Source: Streptomyces monomycini (GTDB taxonomy: Bacteria; Actinomycetota; Actinomycetes; Streptomycetales; Streptomycetaceae). From it: DNA of 64,000 nt. The first letter of the stretch is position 1, and each line of letters opens with the position of its first letter. Shown in pieces: positions 36,301-45,083 of this stretch. Under the pieces are notes generated by a model. It made no database searches and had not been told where the DNA came from. It was given only the letters and a program-made list of their open reading frames with translations. Both the position numbers and the translations under genes were made by a program. The stretch covers positions 1 to 64,000 of the forward strand of contig NZ_JAFIQY010000010.1 in the NCBI RefSeq assembly GCF_022271435.1, written 5' to 3'.

Positions 36301-37290
36301 ATGACCGCTAGCCCCGAAGTCATCGAAGAGTCGCCGAAACCCGCCGAAACCCCGCTGCCGTCCGCGACGCTCGGCAGCGACAGCAAACGCTCGGTCGAAC
36401 AGATCACCCTGCTGCTGTTCATCACCCTGCCCTTCGTGGCGCTGGTGGCCGCGGTGCCGCTGGCCTGGGGCTGGGGCGTGAGCTGGCTCGATCTGGCGCT
36501 GATGGCGGCGATGTACTTCATCGGCTGCCACGGCATCACCATCGGCTTCCACCGCTATTTCACCCACGGCGCCTTCAAGGCCAAACGCCCGCTGCGCATC
36601 GCGCTGGCGGTCATGGGGTCGCTGGCGGTCGAGGGACCGCTGGTGCGCTGGGTGGCCGACCACCGCAAGCACCACAAGTTCTCCGACGCCGAGGGCGATC
36701 CGCACTCCCCCTGGCGGTTCGGCGAGACGGTGCCGGCGCTGATGAAGGGCCTGTGGTGGGCCCACATCGGCTGGATGTTCGACGAGGAGCAGACGCCGCA
36801 GCACAAGTACGCGCCGGACCTGATCAAGGACCCCGCGATCCGCCGGATCTCCCGCCAGTTCGTCCTGTGGACCGTCGTCTCCCTCCTCGTCCCGCCCCTG
36901 GTCGGCGGCCTGGTCACGCTGTCCTGGCAGGGCGCGGCCACCGCGTTCTTCTGGGGCTCCCTGGTCCGCGTCGGCCTGCTCCACCACGTCACCTGGTCGA
37001 TCAACTCGATCTGCCACGCGGTCGGCAAGCGCCCGTTCAAGTCCCGCGACCGCTCCGGCAACGTCTGGTGGCTGGCGGTGCTCTCCTGCGGCGAGTCCTG
37101 GCACAACCTGCACCACGCGGACCCGACGTGCGCCCGGCACGGCGTCATGAAGGGGCAGCTGGACTCCAGCGCCCGCCTCATCCGCTGGTTCGAGAAGGCC
37201 GGCTGGGCGTACGACGTGCGCTGGCCGAACGCCTCCCGCCTCGACGCGAAGCGCGCGGACGCCGTCGCACCCGGGGGTACCGGGCGGTGA
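36301..37290 (+). CDS. Acyl-CoA/fatty-acid delta-9-type desaturase
   Basis: A 329-residue integral membrane di-iron enzyme that introduces a double bond into long-chain acyl groups for membrane fluidity. The three histidine boxes are present: HRYFTH (about 80-85), HRKHH (about 121-125) and HNLHH near 263-267. Hydrophobic pairs lie at about 34-72 and 182-235. About 30 N-terminal residues are Ser/Pro/Glu-rich. Electron donors (ferredoxin reductase) are not adjacent. The next gene, 25 bases on, encodes a TetR regulator, and a palindromic site lies upstream, so autoregulated repression by lipid status is likely (inference). Confidence 0.93.
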   Translation: MTASPEVIEESPKPAETPLPSATLGSDSKRSVEQITLLLFITLPFVALVAAVPLAWGWGVSWLDLALMAAMYFIGCHGITIGFHRYFTHGAFKAKRPLRIALAVMGSLAVEGPLVRWVADHRKHHKFSDAEGDPHSPWRFGETVPALMKGLWWAHIGWMFDEEQTPQHKYAPDLIKDPAIRRISRQFVLWTVVSLLVPPLVGGLVTLSWQGAATAFFWGSLVRVGLLHHVTWSINSICHAVGKRPFKSRDRSGNVWWLAVLSCGESWHNLHHADPTCARHGVMKGQLDSSARLIRWFEKAGWAYDVRWPNASRLDAKRADAVAPGGTGR

Positions 37291-37315
37291 CAGCCGGGGA
37301 AGGCATGATTGACGG

Positions 37316-38002
37316 GTGGCGATCGACGGCAGCAGCGTGAACGACAACCAGGGCAAGGCCCCCTCCGGCGCGGGGACCCGGCGCACCCGCAGAGTGCGGA
37401 TGACGGGCGCCCAGCGCCGTGAGCAGCTGCTCGACATCGGTCGCGCCCTGTTCGCGGAGCGCGGCTTCGAGGGCACCTCGGTCGAGGAGATCGCGGCGAA
37501 GGCCGGCGTCTCCAAGCCGGTCGTCTACGAGCACTTCGGCGGCAAGGAAGGGCTGTACGCGGTCGTGGTGGACCGCGAGATGCGCCAGCTGCTGGACATG
37601 GTCACCGGCGCCCTGACCGCCGGCCACCCCCGCGAACTCCTCGAACAGGCCGCCTTCGCCCTCCTCGACTACATCGAGACCTACACCGACGGCTTCCGCA
37701 TCCTGGTCCGCGACTCCCCCGTGGCCCAGTCCACCGGCACCTTCGCCTCCCTGATCAGCGACATCGCCACCCAGGTCGAAGACATCCTCGGCCTGGAATT
37801 CAAGGCCCGCGGCTTCGACCCGAAACTGGCCCCGCTGTACGCCCAGGCCCTGGTGGGCATGGTCGCCCTGACCGGCCAGTGGTGGCTCGACGTCCGCAAA
37901 CCCAAAAAACCCGAGGTCGCCGCCCACCTGGTGAACCTCGCCTGGCACGGCCTGGACGGCCTGGAGCCGAAGCCCCGCCTGATAGGCCATCGGCGGGCCT
38001 GA
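37316..38002 (+). CDS. TetR-family regulator linked to the desaturase
   Basis: A 228-residue cytoplasmic repressor-type protein. The N-terminal HTH (about 35-80) reads LFAERGFEGTSVEEIAAKAGV then KPVVYEHFGGKEGLY, the TetR signature. The C-terminal all-helical ligand domain (about 90-210) contains WWLDVRKPKK. It is in the same operon as the desaturase, so fatty-acid or acyl-CoA ligands are plausible; related actinobacterial TetR proteins control desaturase genes. The GTG at 37316 has only a distant GGGAAGG; an ATG at residue 29 would cut into the helix before the HTH. Confidence 0.88.
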   Translation: MAIDGSSVNDNQGKAPSGAGTRRTRRVRMTGAQRREQLLDIGRALFAERGFEGTSVEEIAAKAGVSKPVVYEHFGGKEGLYAVVVDREMRQLLDMVTGALTAGHPRELLEQAAFALLDYIETYTDGFRILVRDSPVAQSTGTFASLISDIATQVEDILGLEFKARGFDPKLAPLYAQALVGMVALTGQWWLDVRKPKKPEVAAHLVNLAWHGLDGLEPKPRLIGHRRA

Positions 38003-38389
38003 CCCCGGCCCGACCCGGACCCGCTCCCCCACCACGAGCCGGTAGAGAGCCCTGCGCGCACACCCGCATGCGCTCGCGGCCCCTGAGCCACTTCATGGAG
38101 CGGCAGTCCGATCGCCCCCAAACACCCCGTAACCCCTTTTGTGCGACACTCCCCATTACTCCACATAAATTCGACCGAATTCCCCAAGCTGCGCGCCGCT
38201 ATTTCCACCCCCTTTACCTCCCCATCGCCAAATCAAATACCTCCACGCGCTATAGTCGCCTCGCTTTCGCGGACAGCAACTCCCCTCCCCGCCTCGATAT
38301 CCACCACGCGGACGCCGTAACCTCTCCCTACGGCATTCAGGGAAAGACCCGGCCGATACAGCCGCACTCCACGGGGGGGAGACCGCGAC
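38003..38389. other. Gene-free, AT-richer stretch before a truncated WXG100 gene
   Basis: 387 bases with no supported gene on either strand. From about 38125 to 38260 the composition is clearly less GC-rich than its surroundings. TATAGT (38251-38256) could be a -10 for the short gene at 38390, but no matching -35 is seen 16-19 bases upstream. GGGGGGGAG before 38390 is its ribosome site. Confidence 0.5.
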
Positions 38390-38560
38390 ATGGCAAATGA
38401 CTTCCGGATCGACGTCGCGCGCGTAGAGAAGATGCTCACCGAGCTCTCGGACGCCGACGACCGCATGCGGGACGCCCAGAAGCGCCTGAACAAGGTGGGC
38501 CCGAAGGCCCTGGGGACCGACGGCCTCGACGACGCCTGCGACGAGTTCCAGGGCCAGTGA
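38390..38560 (+). pseudogene. Truncated WXG100-like (ESX) gene, N-terminal half only
   Basis: A 56-codon frame starting MANDFRIDVARVEKMLTELS and ending in a stop after CDEFQGQ. It aligns with the first half of the 135-residue WXG100-like protein at 11451-11858: both share a VGPK turn and the block ACDEF. The second helix and Y-x3-D/E secretion signal are absent, and I could not find them in other frames downstream to 38756. The start and GGGGGGGAG ribosome site look intact, so a short protein may still be made, but it cannot form the usual helical hairpin. Confidence 0.65.
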
Positions 38561-38756
38561 GGCCGCGGGGCAACAGGCTGTGGGGCACACACTGATGGTG
38601 ACCGTACGAGCCGAGGAGCGCCGTATCGCTGCCGAGGTGACGTCACCTTGCGCGCGTCGGACCGTCGGCCTCGATTCCGCCTTCGGTTGAGACCATCCCA
38701 GCGCCCTACAGAATCCGGTGGTGCGCCGTGTGCGGCCCCGTAAGGAGAACTGAGCC

Positions 38757-39374
38757 ATGTGGCCAGACTTGGAACAAAAGATCGTTGCGGCTCTGCCTCA
38801 GGACGAGCGGTTCGTGGGCGGGTTCAGCGTCATGCGGGCGACCACCGGCCAGGACTCGGTGAGTTCCGACGCGCCGGCCGAGCGTCGGCCGCGGGTGCTG
38901 GCCGGGGAGGGCGGTCTGTGGGGTGCCGTCATCTCGGCCTTCTTCAAGGGGGTCATCAACGATGTGGGGTCGCCGTCGACCCGGGAGGGCACCGAGGATC
39001 CCGCCAAACGTCCGAAGCGGCAGCGGAAGAACGCCTCGTTCTTCGGCGGCTGGGACAGCCTGGCCGGGCAGTGGCTGGCGGCGGCACAGCCTCGCTCCCG
39101 TGCGGGGCTGGTCACTACCGTGGTCCTCACCGACAAGCAGCTGCGCTTCGTGTACGTACCCAGCCGGCGTCTGACCGGCCGCCTCGGCGACACGGTCGAG
39201 CTGGGGGCGTCTTTCTCGCCTGGATCCCTGACTTGGACGCGCCGCAGGAACACGCACTTGGACGTGCAGTTCGGGTTCACCGACGGGTCCTGGGGCACGG
39301 TCATGGTCGCGCCGGAAGAGGATTTCCTCAAGGTTTTTCCCGCGACTCTCAGCCATACGGTTCCCATCCCGTAG
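38757..39374 (+). CDS. Unknown protein, intact copy of a local duplicate
   Basis: Unrecognised 205-residue soluble protein. It starts MWPDLEQKIVAALPQDERFVG, has a basic middle (KRPKRQRKNASFFGG) with hydrophobic AVISAFFKGVI before it, and ends in a beta-rich module with TVVLTDKQLRFVYV, VELGASFSPGSLTWT and FGFTDGSWGTV. The last part looks like a PH-like or barrel fold that reads out a small basic surface (inference). The ATG follows TAAGGAG. A degraded relative lies immediately downstream, so the family has duplicated here. It is next to the truncated ESX gene. Confidence 0.7.
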   Translation: MWPDLEQKIVAALPQDERFVGGFSVMRATTGQDSVSSDAPAERRPRVLAGEGGLWGAVISAFFKGVINDVGSPSTREGTEDPAKRPKRQRKNASFFGGWDSLAGQWLAAAQPRSRAGLVTTVVLTDKQLRFVYVPSRRLTGRLGDTVELGASFSPGSLTWTRRRNTHLDVQFGFTDGSWGTVMVAPEEDFLKVFPATLSHTVPIP

Positions 39375-39494
39375 CCCCTCACCTTCTTGCGGAAGACGTA
39401 CAGGAATCCGGGAAGCCCCGTCAGTTGTCGCTTCCAGGAATCCCAACCGGTTTCTGGTCCGATCGTGCACACGAAGCTCCGGCCCCATAGCCCG

Positions 39495-39907
39495 ATGCCT
39501 TCTCGCCTCGCCAAGGAGTTATGCGTCTCGACACCCGGACTTGAGCAGAAGGTTCGGTCCGCGATCCCGCCGGGCGAGGAACTGGTGGTCGGCTTTGAGG
39601 GCTCGCGTTCGTCGGCGTTCAGCCGCGGTCGAAGACCGGGGCGGCCGCTGTCATGGCCGTCACCGATGTGTGTACGCGTTTTGTCTATGTGCAGTGCCGG
39701 CGGGTCCGGGGCGGGCTGGGTGAGGCCGTTGAGCTGGGGGCCTCGTTTTCGCGTGATGCTCTGGTGTGGACTCGGCGGCACGAGCCGAAGAATGAGATGC
39801 AGTTCGGGTTTTCCGACGGGTCGTGGGGGACTCTGTTCGTCCCCGGCGAGGACGAATTCATGAGGCATTTTCCGGAGACGCTGGGTCACCAGGCCCCCAT
39901 TCCGTAG
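39495..39907 (+). pseudogene. Frameshifted relative of the 38757 gene
   Basis: The N-terminal part (PGLEQKVRSAIPPGEELVVG, one frame, from the ATG at 39495) matches DLEQKIVAALPQDERFVG of the upstream gene. The C-terminal part (MAVTDVCTRFVYV, VELGASFSRDALVWT, FGFSDGSWGTLFVPGEDEF) matches its end but in another frame from about 39640. The two frames meet near 39635-39645. The middle about 90 residues of the intact copy are missing. AAGGAGTT then ATG at 39521 mimics a start but leads to a stop after seven codons. I read this as a decayed copy; a sequencing error at one base is the alternative. Confidence 0.65.
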
Positions 39908-39916
39908 ATCCCTGGC

Positions 39917-40273
39917 TCATTCCAGGAATTCCAGCCGGTTGCCCACGGGGTCGTACGCGTAGAAGCGGTGGTGGCCCGGGAGGCTGTCGTCCCAGACCAC
40001 AGCAGTGCCGTGGGTGGTGAGGCGGGTGGCGTAGGTGTGGATGTCGGTTACGCGGAAGGCCGGGTGGGCCTTTCGGGCGGGCTTGAAGCCGGGGTCGGTG
40101 CCCAGGTGGAGCTGGGTGGTGGGGCCGGCCTCGAACCAGCATCCGCCTCGGCCGGCCAGGGTGGCCGGCTTGGGGATTTCCCGTAAGCCGAGGGTGCCGC
40201 CGTAGAACGCGCGCAGGATGGTTTCGCTGCCGGGTGGTGCGGCGAGCTGGACGTGGTCGAGGCCGGTGATCAT
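39917..40273 (-). CDS. VOC-superfamily (glyoxalase-like) protein
   Basis: A 118-residue single-domain protein of the vicinal oxygen chelate fold. It begins ITGLDHVQLAAPPGSE (first beta strand with a metal-ligand His), contains TTQLHLG and ends with HHRFYAYDPVGNRLEFLE, the second metal-ligand region (final Glu). Family members are dioxygenases, isomerases or resistance proteins; the substrate here is unknown. It follows the trans-aconitate methyltransferase gene by 17 bases with GAGGTGA before the ATG, so the two are probably one operon under TamR (inference). Confidence 0.87.
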   Translation of the reverse strand: MITGLDHVQLAAPPGSETILRAFYGGTLGLREIPKPATLAGRGGCWFEAGPTTQLHLGTDPGFKPARKAHPAFRVTDIHTYATRLTTHGTAVVWDDSLPGHHRFYAYDPVGNRLEFLE

Positions 40274-40290
40274 GGGTTCACCTCAGGGGG

Positions 40291-41109
40291 TCATCGTTCC
40301 GTGCGGGCCACCACGAAGATCCGGCGGAACGGGAAGACCGTGCCGTGCGGGCCGGGTGGGTAGGACTTGCGGAGCAGGTCGCGGTATTGCGACAGGAATT
40401 CGTCGCGGGCGGCCGGGTCGTCCTCCAGGGCGGTCAGTACGGGGCGCAGGGCGGTGCCCTTGACCCAGTCGAGGACCGGGTCCTCGCCCTGGAGGAGCTG
40501 GACGTACGTCGTCTCCCAGGCGTCCACCGCGCAGCCGAGCGCGGTGAGGCGTTCCAGGTAGGCGGTGGGGTCGAGGATGTGGACGAAGCGGCGGCCGTGG
40601 GCGGCGAGGCGGTCGCGCCACTGGGGTTCGTCGCAGAGTTCGCCGAGCAGTGCGTGGCTGGGCGCGGTGAAGTTTCCGGGGACCTGGAAGGCGAGGGTGC
40701 CGCCGGGGGTGAGGCCGTCGATCCAGGCCGGGAGGGATTCGGGGTGGTTCGGGACCCACTGCAGCGCCGCGTTGGAGACGATCAGGTCGAACGGTTCGGC
40801 GGGGCGCCAGTCGGTGGCGTCGGCGTGGGCGAAGTCGAGGTGGCCGCCGCCGGGGGTGGGTCCGGCGTAGAGGTCGGCTTCCTTGAGCATGTCCGCCGAG
40901 CTGTCCAGGCCGGTGATGTGCGCGTCGGGCCAGCGGTCGGTGAGCTGGACGGTGACGTTGCCGGGGCCGCAGCCGAGGTCGGCGATGCGGGCGGGGCGGT
41001 TGCGGTGGGGCAGCTCGGGTATGCGGGCGAGCAGATCGTGGAACGGGCGCGAGCGGTGTCCGGCGTGGCGCAGGTACTGCTGTGGATCCCAGGTTGGTGC
41101 GACGTGCAT
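40291..41109 (-). CDS. tam: Trans-aconitate 2-methyltransferase
   Basis: A 272-residue SAM-dependent methyltransferase that esterifies trans-aconitate, a toxic by-product that blocks aconitase. Seen: WDPQQYLRHAGHRSRPFHDLL at the start, the SAM loop IADLGCGPGNVTVQL, GLDSSADML, DLIVSNAALQWVPNH and the C-terminal FRRIFVVARTER, all typical of Tam. ATG at 41109 follows AAGGGG. It is divergent from the MarR-type gene tamR, with an inverted/direct repeat in the 159-base gap, as described for the TamR system of S. coelicolor (known to respond to citrate/trans-aconitate during oxidative stress). Confidence 0.92.
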   Translation of the reverse strand: MHVAPTWDPQQYLRHAGHRSRPFHDLLARIPELPHRNRPARIADLGCGPGNVTVQLTDRWPDAHITGLDSSADMLKEADLYAGPTPGGGHLDFAHADATDWRPAEPFDLIVSNAALQWVPNHPESLPAWIDGLTPGGTLAFQVPGNFTAPSHALLGELCDEPQWRDRLAAHGRRFVHILDPTAYLERLTALGCAVDAWETTYVQLLQGEDPVLDWVKGTALRPVLTALEDDPAARDEFLSQYRDLLRKSYPPGPHGTVFPFRRIFVVARTER

Positions 41110-41211
41110 GTTCGAACCCCTTCGGCTGACGCAGGGTTGGTACAGGCCACGCGAGCGCGGCGTGAGCCCATCGCCGACGATGCCCAATAGTCCACGGAAA
41201 TATATCTTTGC

Positions 41212-41238
41212 GTCAAGAGACTTGACGTCAAGAGACTT
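41212..41238. promoter_or_regulatory. Candidate TamR operator
   Basis: Palindrome CTTGACGTCAAG (41221-41232) flanked by two copies of GTCAAGAGACTT (41212-41223 and 41227-41238), 15 bases apart. It lies 31 bases before the tamR start and about 100 bases before tam. MarR-family proteins such as TamR bind sites of this kind. Confidence 0.7.
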
Positions 41239-41268
41239 CATGTCGACAGACCAACTACACTGATCGAC

Positions 41269-41766
41269 ATGGAGGACGAGGTCGACCGACTGGTCGCAGC
41301 ATGGCGCCGGGAGCGCCCGGACCTCGACGTGGAACCGCTTGAGGTCCTCAGCCGCATCAGCAGGCTGGCCAGACACCTCGACCGCGCGCGCCGCCTCGCC
41401 TTCTCCGAGGTCGGCCTGGAGCCCTGGGAGTTCGACGTGCTCACCGCGCTGCGCCGCGCGGGGGCTCCGTACCAGCTCTCCCCCGGCGCACTCCTCACCC
41501 AGACCCTGGTCACCTCCGGCACGATGACCAACCGCATCGACCGGCTCGCGAAGAAGGGTCTGGTCGAACGGCTGCCCGACCCCAGCGACCGGCGCGGGGT
41601 GCTGGTGCGGCTGACGCCGGAGGGGCGCGAGGCGGCCGACGAGTCGCTGGCCGGACTGCTCACGCAGGAGCGCGCGATCCTGGCCGAGCTGTCCCCGCAG
41701 CAGCGCGGTGAACTGGCCGGTCTGCTGCGGCAGTTGACGGCGCCGTTCGACAACGTTCCGGGCTGA
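41269..41766 (+). CDS. tamR: MarR-family regulator TamR
   Basis: A 165-residue winged-helix regulator. The N-terminal helix (DRLVAAWRRERPDLDVEPL) and the extended family start are characteristic of the UrtR/TamR branch of MarR proteins. The wHTH spans about 55-125, with TQTLVTSGTMTNRIDRLAKKGLVERLPDPSDRRGVLVRL, of which the wing is DPSDRRGV. It is divergent from tam across a palindromic site. In S. coelicolor TamR represses tam and its own gene and is released by citrate and trans-aconitate; I infer the same here from gene order and sequence. Confidence 0.87.
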   Translation: MEDEVDRLVAAWRRERPDLDVEPLEVLSRISRLARHLDRARRLAFSEVGLEPWEFDVLTALRRAGAPYQLSPGALLTQTLVTSGTMTNRIDRLAKKGLVERLPDPSDRRGVLVRLTPEGREAADESLAGLLTQERAILAELSPQQRGELAGLLRQLTAPFDNVPG

Positions 41767-41842
41767 CGGCCGGACCGGGCCGCCGCCGGGCCCCGCCACG
41801 TCCACTTGCCGCGCCCCCGCCCGTTGGGCTTGGATCGCGACC

Positions 41843-42757
41843 ATGAGCCAGCACGGCCCGCGGGGCCAGCAGGGGCACGACGGCGGGCCAGGGCACGAGG
41901 ACCGGCACGGGCAGCAGGGCCGGTATACGCAGCAGGACCTGTACGGGCAGCAGGGCCGCCCCCGGCGGCAGGGGCACCGGCGGCCCGCGGGAGCGCCGGA
42001 CGGATCGAGGTTCACCGGGCGTACGGTCCTGGTCACCGGTGCCGCCGCCGGGATCGGCGCGGCCACCGCCGACCGGCTGGCGGCAGAGGGCGCGCAGGTG
42101 CTGCTCCTGGACATCGACGACGAGCGCGGCGAGCGCACCGCCCGCCGGATCCGGGCCCTCGGCGGCCGGGCCTCGTACGAGCACTGCGACGTGGCACGGG
42201 AGGACCACTGGCAGCGAGCCGCGCACGCCGCCCGGCAGCGGTACGGGCCGGTGGACGCGCTGGTCAGCAACGCCGCGCGGCAGGGGCCGCACGCGCCCGC
42301 CGACGTGACCGCGCCGGCGGACTGGGACCGGCAGCTGGCGGTGAACCTGACCGGGGCGTTCCTGGGCGTGCGGGCCGTACTGGCGGACCTGCGGGAGCGG
42401 TGCGGCGCGGTCGTGCTCACCTCGTCGGTGCAGGCGCACTTCGGCCTGCCGGGCCGTCCCGCGTACGCCGCGACGAAGGCGGGGCTGACCGGGCTGGCGC
42501 GCCAGCTGGCGGTCGAGTACGGGCCGCGGGTGCGGGTGAACAGTGTGCTGCCGGGGCCGGTGCTGACGGCGGCCTGGGAGGCCGTCGGCGAGGCGGACCG
42601 GCGGGCCAGCGCCGAGGCGACCGCGGCCGGGCGCCTCGGGCGGCCCGAGGAGGTGGCGACCGCCATCGCGTTCCTGCTCTCCGACGACGCGTCGTACGTG
42701 ACCGGCGCCGACCTGGTCGTGGACGGCGGCTGGAGCGTGCGGAAGGAGTCGTCCTGA
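41843..42757 (+). CDS. SDR-family oxidoreductase with Gln/Gly-rich N-terminus
   Basis: A 304-residue classical short-chain dehydrogenase/reductase. The first 50 residues are Gln/Gly/His/Arg-rich (HGQQGRYTQQDLYGQQGR) and probably disordered. The Rossmann domain has TGAAAGIG (about 64-71), LDIDDE for the cofactor acidic residue (NAD preference), SNAARQG, the catalytic Ser in LTSSV and YAATK (Tyr and Lys). The C-terminus ends GADLVVDGGWS, typical of the family. NAD-dependent oxidation of an unidentified alcohol or sugar is likely. The ATG has no strong ribosome site. It follows tamR by 76 bases. Confidence 0.88.
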   Translation: MSQHGPRGQQGHDGGPGHEDRHGQQGRYTQQDLYGQQGRPRRQGHRRPAGAPDGSRFTGRTVLVTGAAAGIGAATADRLAAEGAQVLLLDIDDERGERTARRIRALGGRASYEHCDVAREDHWQRAAHAARQRYGPVDALVSNAARQGPHAPADVTAPADWDRQLAVNLTGAFLGVRAVLADLRERCGAVVLTSSVQAHFGLPGRPAYAATKAGLTGLARQLAVEYGPRVRVNSVLPGPVLTAAWEAVGEADRRASAEATAAGRLGRPEEVATAIAFLLSDDASYVTGADLVVDGGWSVRKESS

Positions 42758-42922
42758 CGGGGAGGCGCCGGGACACCGAGGCGTCGACGCCCCCGTAAGG
42801 CCGGATGTGCGCGCTGCGGCGCCCTGCCGCGGGAATCATGACGGTACGGGCGGCCCGCCCCGTGCTCCTCGGCCGCGCCGCCCGCAGCTCGTGCCGCCAC
42901 TCGTCGCGACCAAGGGAACCCG

Positions 42923-45007
42923 ATGGGCATCCATTTCGGTGCGGACTACAACCCCGAGCAGTGGCCCGAGGAGGTGTGGGAGGAGGACATCGGCCTGATG
43001 AAACGGGCCCACGTCACCATGGTCACCGCCGGGATCTTCTCGTGGGCGAAGGCCGAGCCCCGGCCCGGCGCGTACACCTTCGACTGGTTCGACCGGGTCA
43101 TGGACGGCCTCGGCGGCGCGGGCATCCGCGTCTGTCTGGCCACCATGACGGCCTCCCCGCCGCCCTGGCTCACCCGCGCGCACCCTGAGGTGCTGCCGCA
43201 GGGCCCGGACGGGCAGCGCCGCTGGCCCGGCGGACGGCAGCACTACTGCCCGTCCAGCCCGGTCTACCGCGAGCACGCGGTCCGGCTCGTCGAGCGGCTC
43301 GCCGCCCGGTACGCGGGGCACCCGGCGCTGGCCCTGTGGCACGTCGGCAACGAGTACGGCTGCCACACCCGCCAGTGCTTCTGCGACGTGTCCGCCGCGG
43401 ACTTCCGGCGGTGGCTGCGCGAGCGGTACGGGAGCGTGGCGCACCTCAACGACGCGTGGTCCACGGCCTTCTGGTCGCAGGCGTACACGGATTTCGAGGA
43501 AGTGCTGCCGCCGCGTACCGCGCCCACCTTTCCCAACCCGGCCCATCAGCTGGACTATCTGCGCTTCAGCGACGAGGCGCTGCGCGACTGCTACCTGGCG
43601 GAGCGGGAGGTGCTGGCGCGCCTGAGTCCGGGGATGCCGGTGACCACGAACCTGATGCCGTTCCACAAGCCGGTGGACGCCTTCGCGTGGTCGCGCGACA
43701 TGGACGCGATGGCGCTGGACTTCTATCAGGACCCGTTCGACCCGCAGACGCATCTGAAGGCCGCGTACACCTTCGACCTGATGCGTTCGGCGCGTGGCGG
43801 GCAGCCCTGGCTGCTGCTGGAGCAGGCGCCCGGCGCGGTCAACTGGCGGGCGCGCAACGGCCCCAAGCCGCCGGGCGCGATGCGCCTGTGGAGCTGGCAG
43901 GCCGTCGCGCAGGGCGCGGACGCCGTCCTGTACTTCCAGTGGCGGCAGTCGCGCGGCGGCGCGGAGAAGTTCCACTCGGCGATGGTGCCGCACGCCGGTA
44001 CGGACACCCGGATCTTCCACGAGGTGTGCGACCTGGGGCGGGAGCTGGCGTCCGTACCGGAGCTCGCGGGGACGCGGGCGGTGCGGCCGACGGCGGCGCT
44101 GGTGACGGACTGGGACAGCTGGCGGGCCCTGGAGCTGGACTCGCACCCGTCCACGGCGCTGCGCCTGCCGGAGCTGGCGCTGGGGCACTACCGGCCGCTG
44201 TTCGAGGCGGGGGTGGCGTGCGACGTCGTGCCGCCGGACCGTGATCTGTCCGGCTACCGGCTGGTCGTCGTGCCGAACCTGTACCTGATGACGGAGGCCG
44301 TCGCGCGGCGCCTGGCGTCGTACGTGCGGGGCGGGGGCCGGCTGCTGGTGTCGTTCTTCTCCGGGGTCGTGGACGACTGCGACCGGGTGCATCCCGGCGG
44401 CTGTCCGGGGCCGCTGCGGTCGCTGCTGGGCCTGCGGGTCGAGGAGTTCTGGCCGCTGGACGAGGGCGCGACGGTGCGCGTGCGGGGCCTGGCGGGGGTA
44501 CGGGGCCGGGGTGGCGGCCGGGCGCGTACGGGAGCGGCGGGGGCCTGGGAGCTGCCCGACGGTACGGCCGACCTGTGGTCGGAGGCGATCCGCCTCGAAG
44601 GCGCCGAGCCCGTCGCGGAGTTCGCGGACGGCGACCTGGCGGGCTCCCCGGCCGTCACCCGGCACGGTTACGGCGCGGGCACGGTCACGTACGTCGGCAC
44701 CCGCCTCGAACCGTCGCTGATGCGCGCCCTGACGGACGGCGTACGGGAGGCGGCGGGCGTGCGGCCGGTGCTGGCCGGACTGCCCGAAGGCGTGCAGGCC
44801 ACCGTCCGGGAAGGCGCCGGCGGCCGCTTCCTCTTCCTGCTCAACCACGGCACGCGGGCAGCCGACATCGCCCTGCCGTGCCCGATGGCCGACGCGCTCG
44901 CCGGGACGCGCGGGGAGCGGGCGGAGCACACGTACCGGATAGGGCTGCCGGCCCGCGGGGTGGCCGTGCTCAAGGACCTGCACGGGGCGGTGTCCGCGGG
45001 CGGCTGA
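42923..45007 (+). CDS. GH42 beta-galactosidase
   Basis: A 694-residue glycoside hydrolase family 42 enzyme that removes terminal beta-galactose. The N-terminal TIM barrel begins FGADYNPEQWPEEVWEED and has the acid/base Glu in HVGNEYG (about E144) and the nucleophile Glu in LLLEQAPG (about E300). Cysteines CHTRQCFC (about 147-154) form the zinc-binding cluster of the family. A trimerisation domain and a C-terminal beta domain follow; a 20-residue Gly/Arg insert lies near 515-540. There is no signal peptide, so it is cytoplasmic. It lies near the galactose operon, which would consume its product (inference). Confidence 0.95.
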   Translation: MGIHFGADYNPEQWPEEVWEEDIGLMKRAHVTMVTAGIFSWAKAEPRPGAYTFDWFDRVMDGLGGAGIRVCLATMTASPPPWLTRAHPEVLPQGPDGQRRWPGGRQHYCPSSPVYREHAVRLVERLAARYAGHPALALWHVGNEYGCHTRQCFCDVSAADFRRWLRERYGSVAHLNDAWSTAFWSQAYTDFEEVLPPRTAPTFPNPAHQLDYLRFSDEALRDCYLAEREVLARLSPGMPVTTNLMPFHKPVDAFAWSRDMDAMALDFYQDPFDPQTHLKAAYTFDLMRSARGGQPWLLLEQAPGAVNWRARNGPKPPGAMRLWSWQAVAQGADAVLYFQWRQSRGGAEKFHSAMVPHAGTDTRIFHEVCDLGRELASVPELAGTRAVRPTAALVTDWDSWRALELDSHPSTALRLPELALGHYRPLFEAGVACDVVPPDRDLSGYRLVVVPNLYLMTEAVARRLASYVRGGGRLLVSFFSGVVDDCDRVHPGGCPGPLRSLLGLRVEEFWPLDEGATVRVRGLAGVRGRGGGRARTGAAGAWELPDGTADLWSEAIRLEGAEPVAEFADGDLAGSPAVTRHGYGAGTVTYVGTRLEPSLMRALTDGVREAAGVRPVLAGLPEGVQATVREGAGGRFLFLLNHGTRAADIALPCPMADALAGTRGERAEHTYRIGLPARGVAVLKDLHGAVSAGG

Positions 45008-45024
45008 CCGGGGACCGGCCGGTG

Positions 45025-45060
45025 CCGGGCGCGGCGCGGGCGGGCCCGCGCCGCGCCCGG
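45025..45060. terminator. Very strong bidirectional terminator
   Basis: Perfect 16-base stem (45025-45040 with 45045-45060) with loop CGGG, between the convergent beta-galactosidase and LuxR-type genes. Confidence 0.85.
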
Positions 45061-45083
45061 AGCCTGTGTCATGACCCCGGCTC

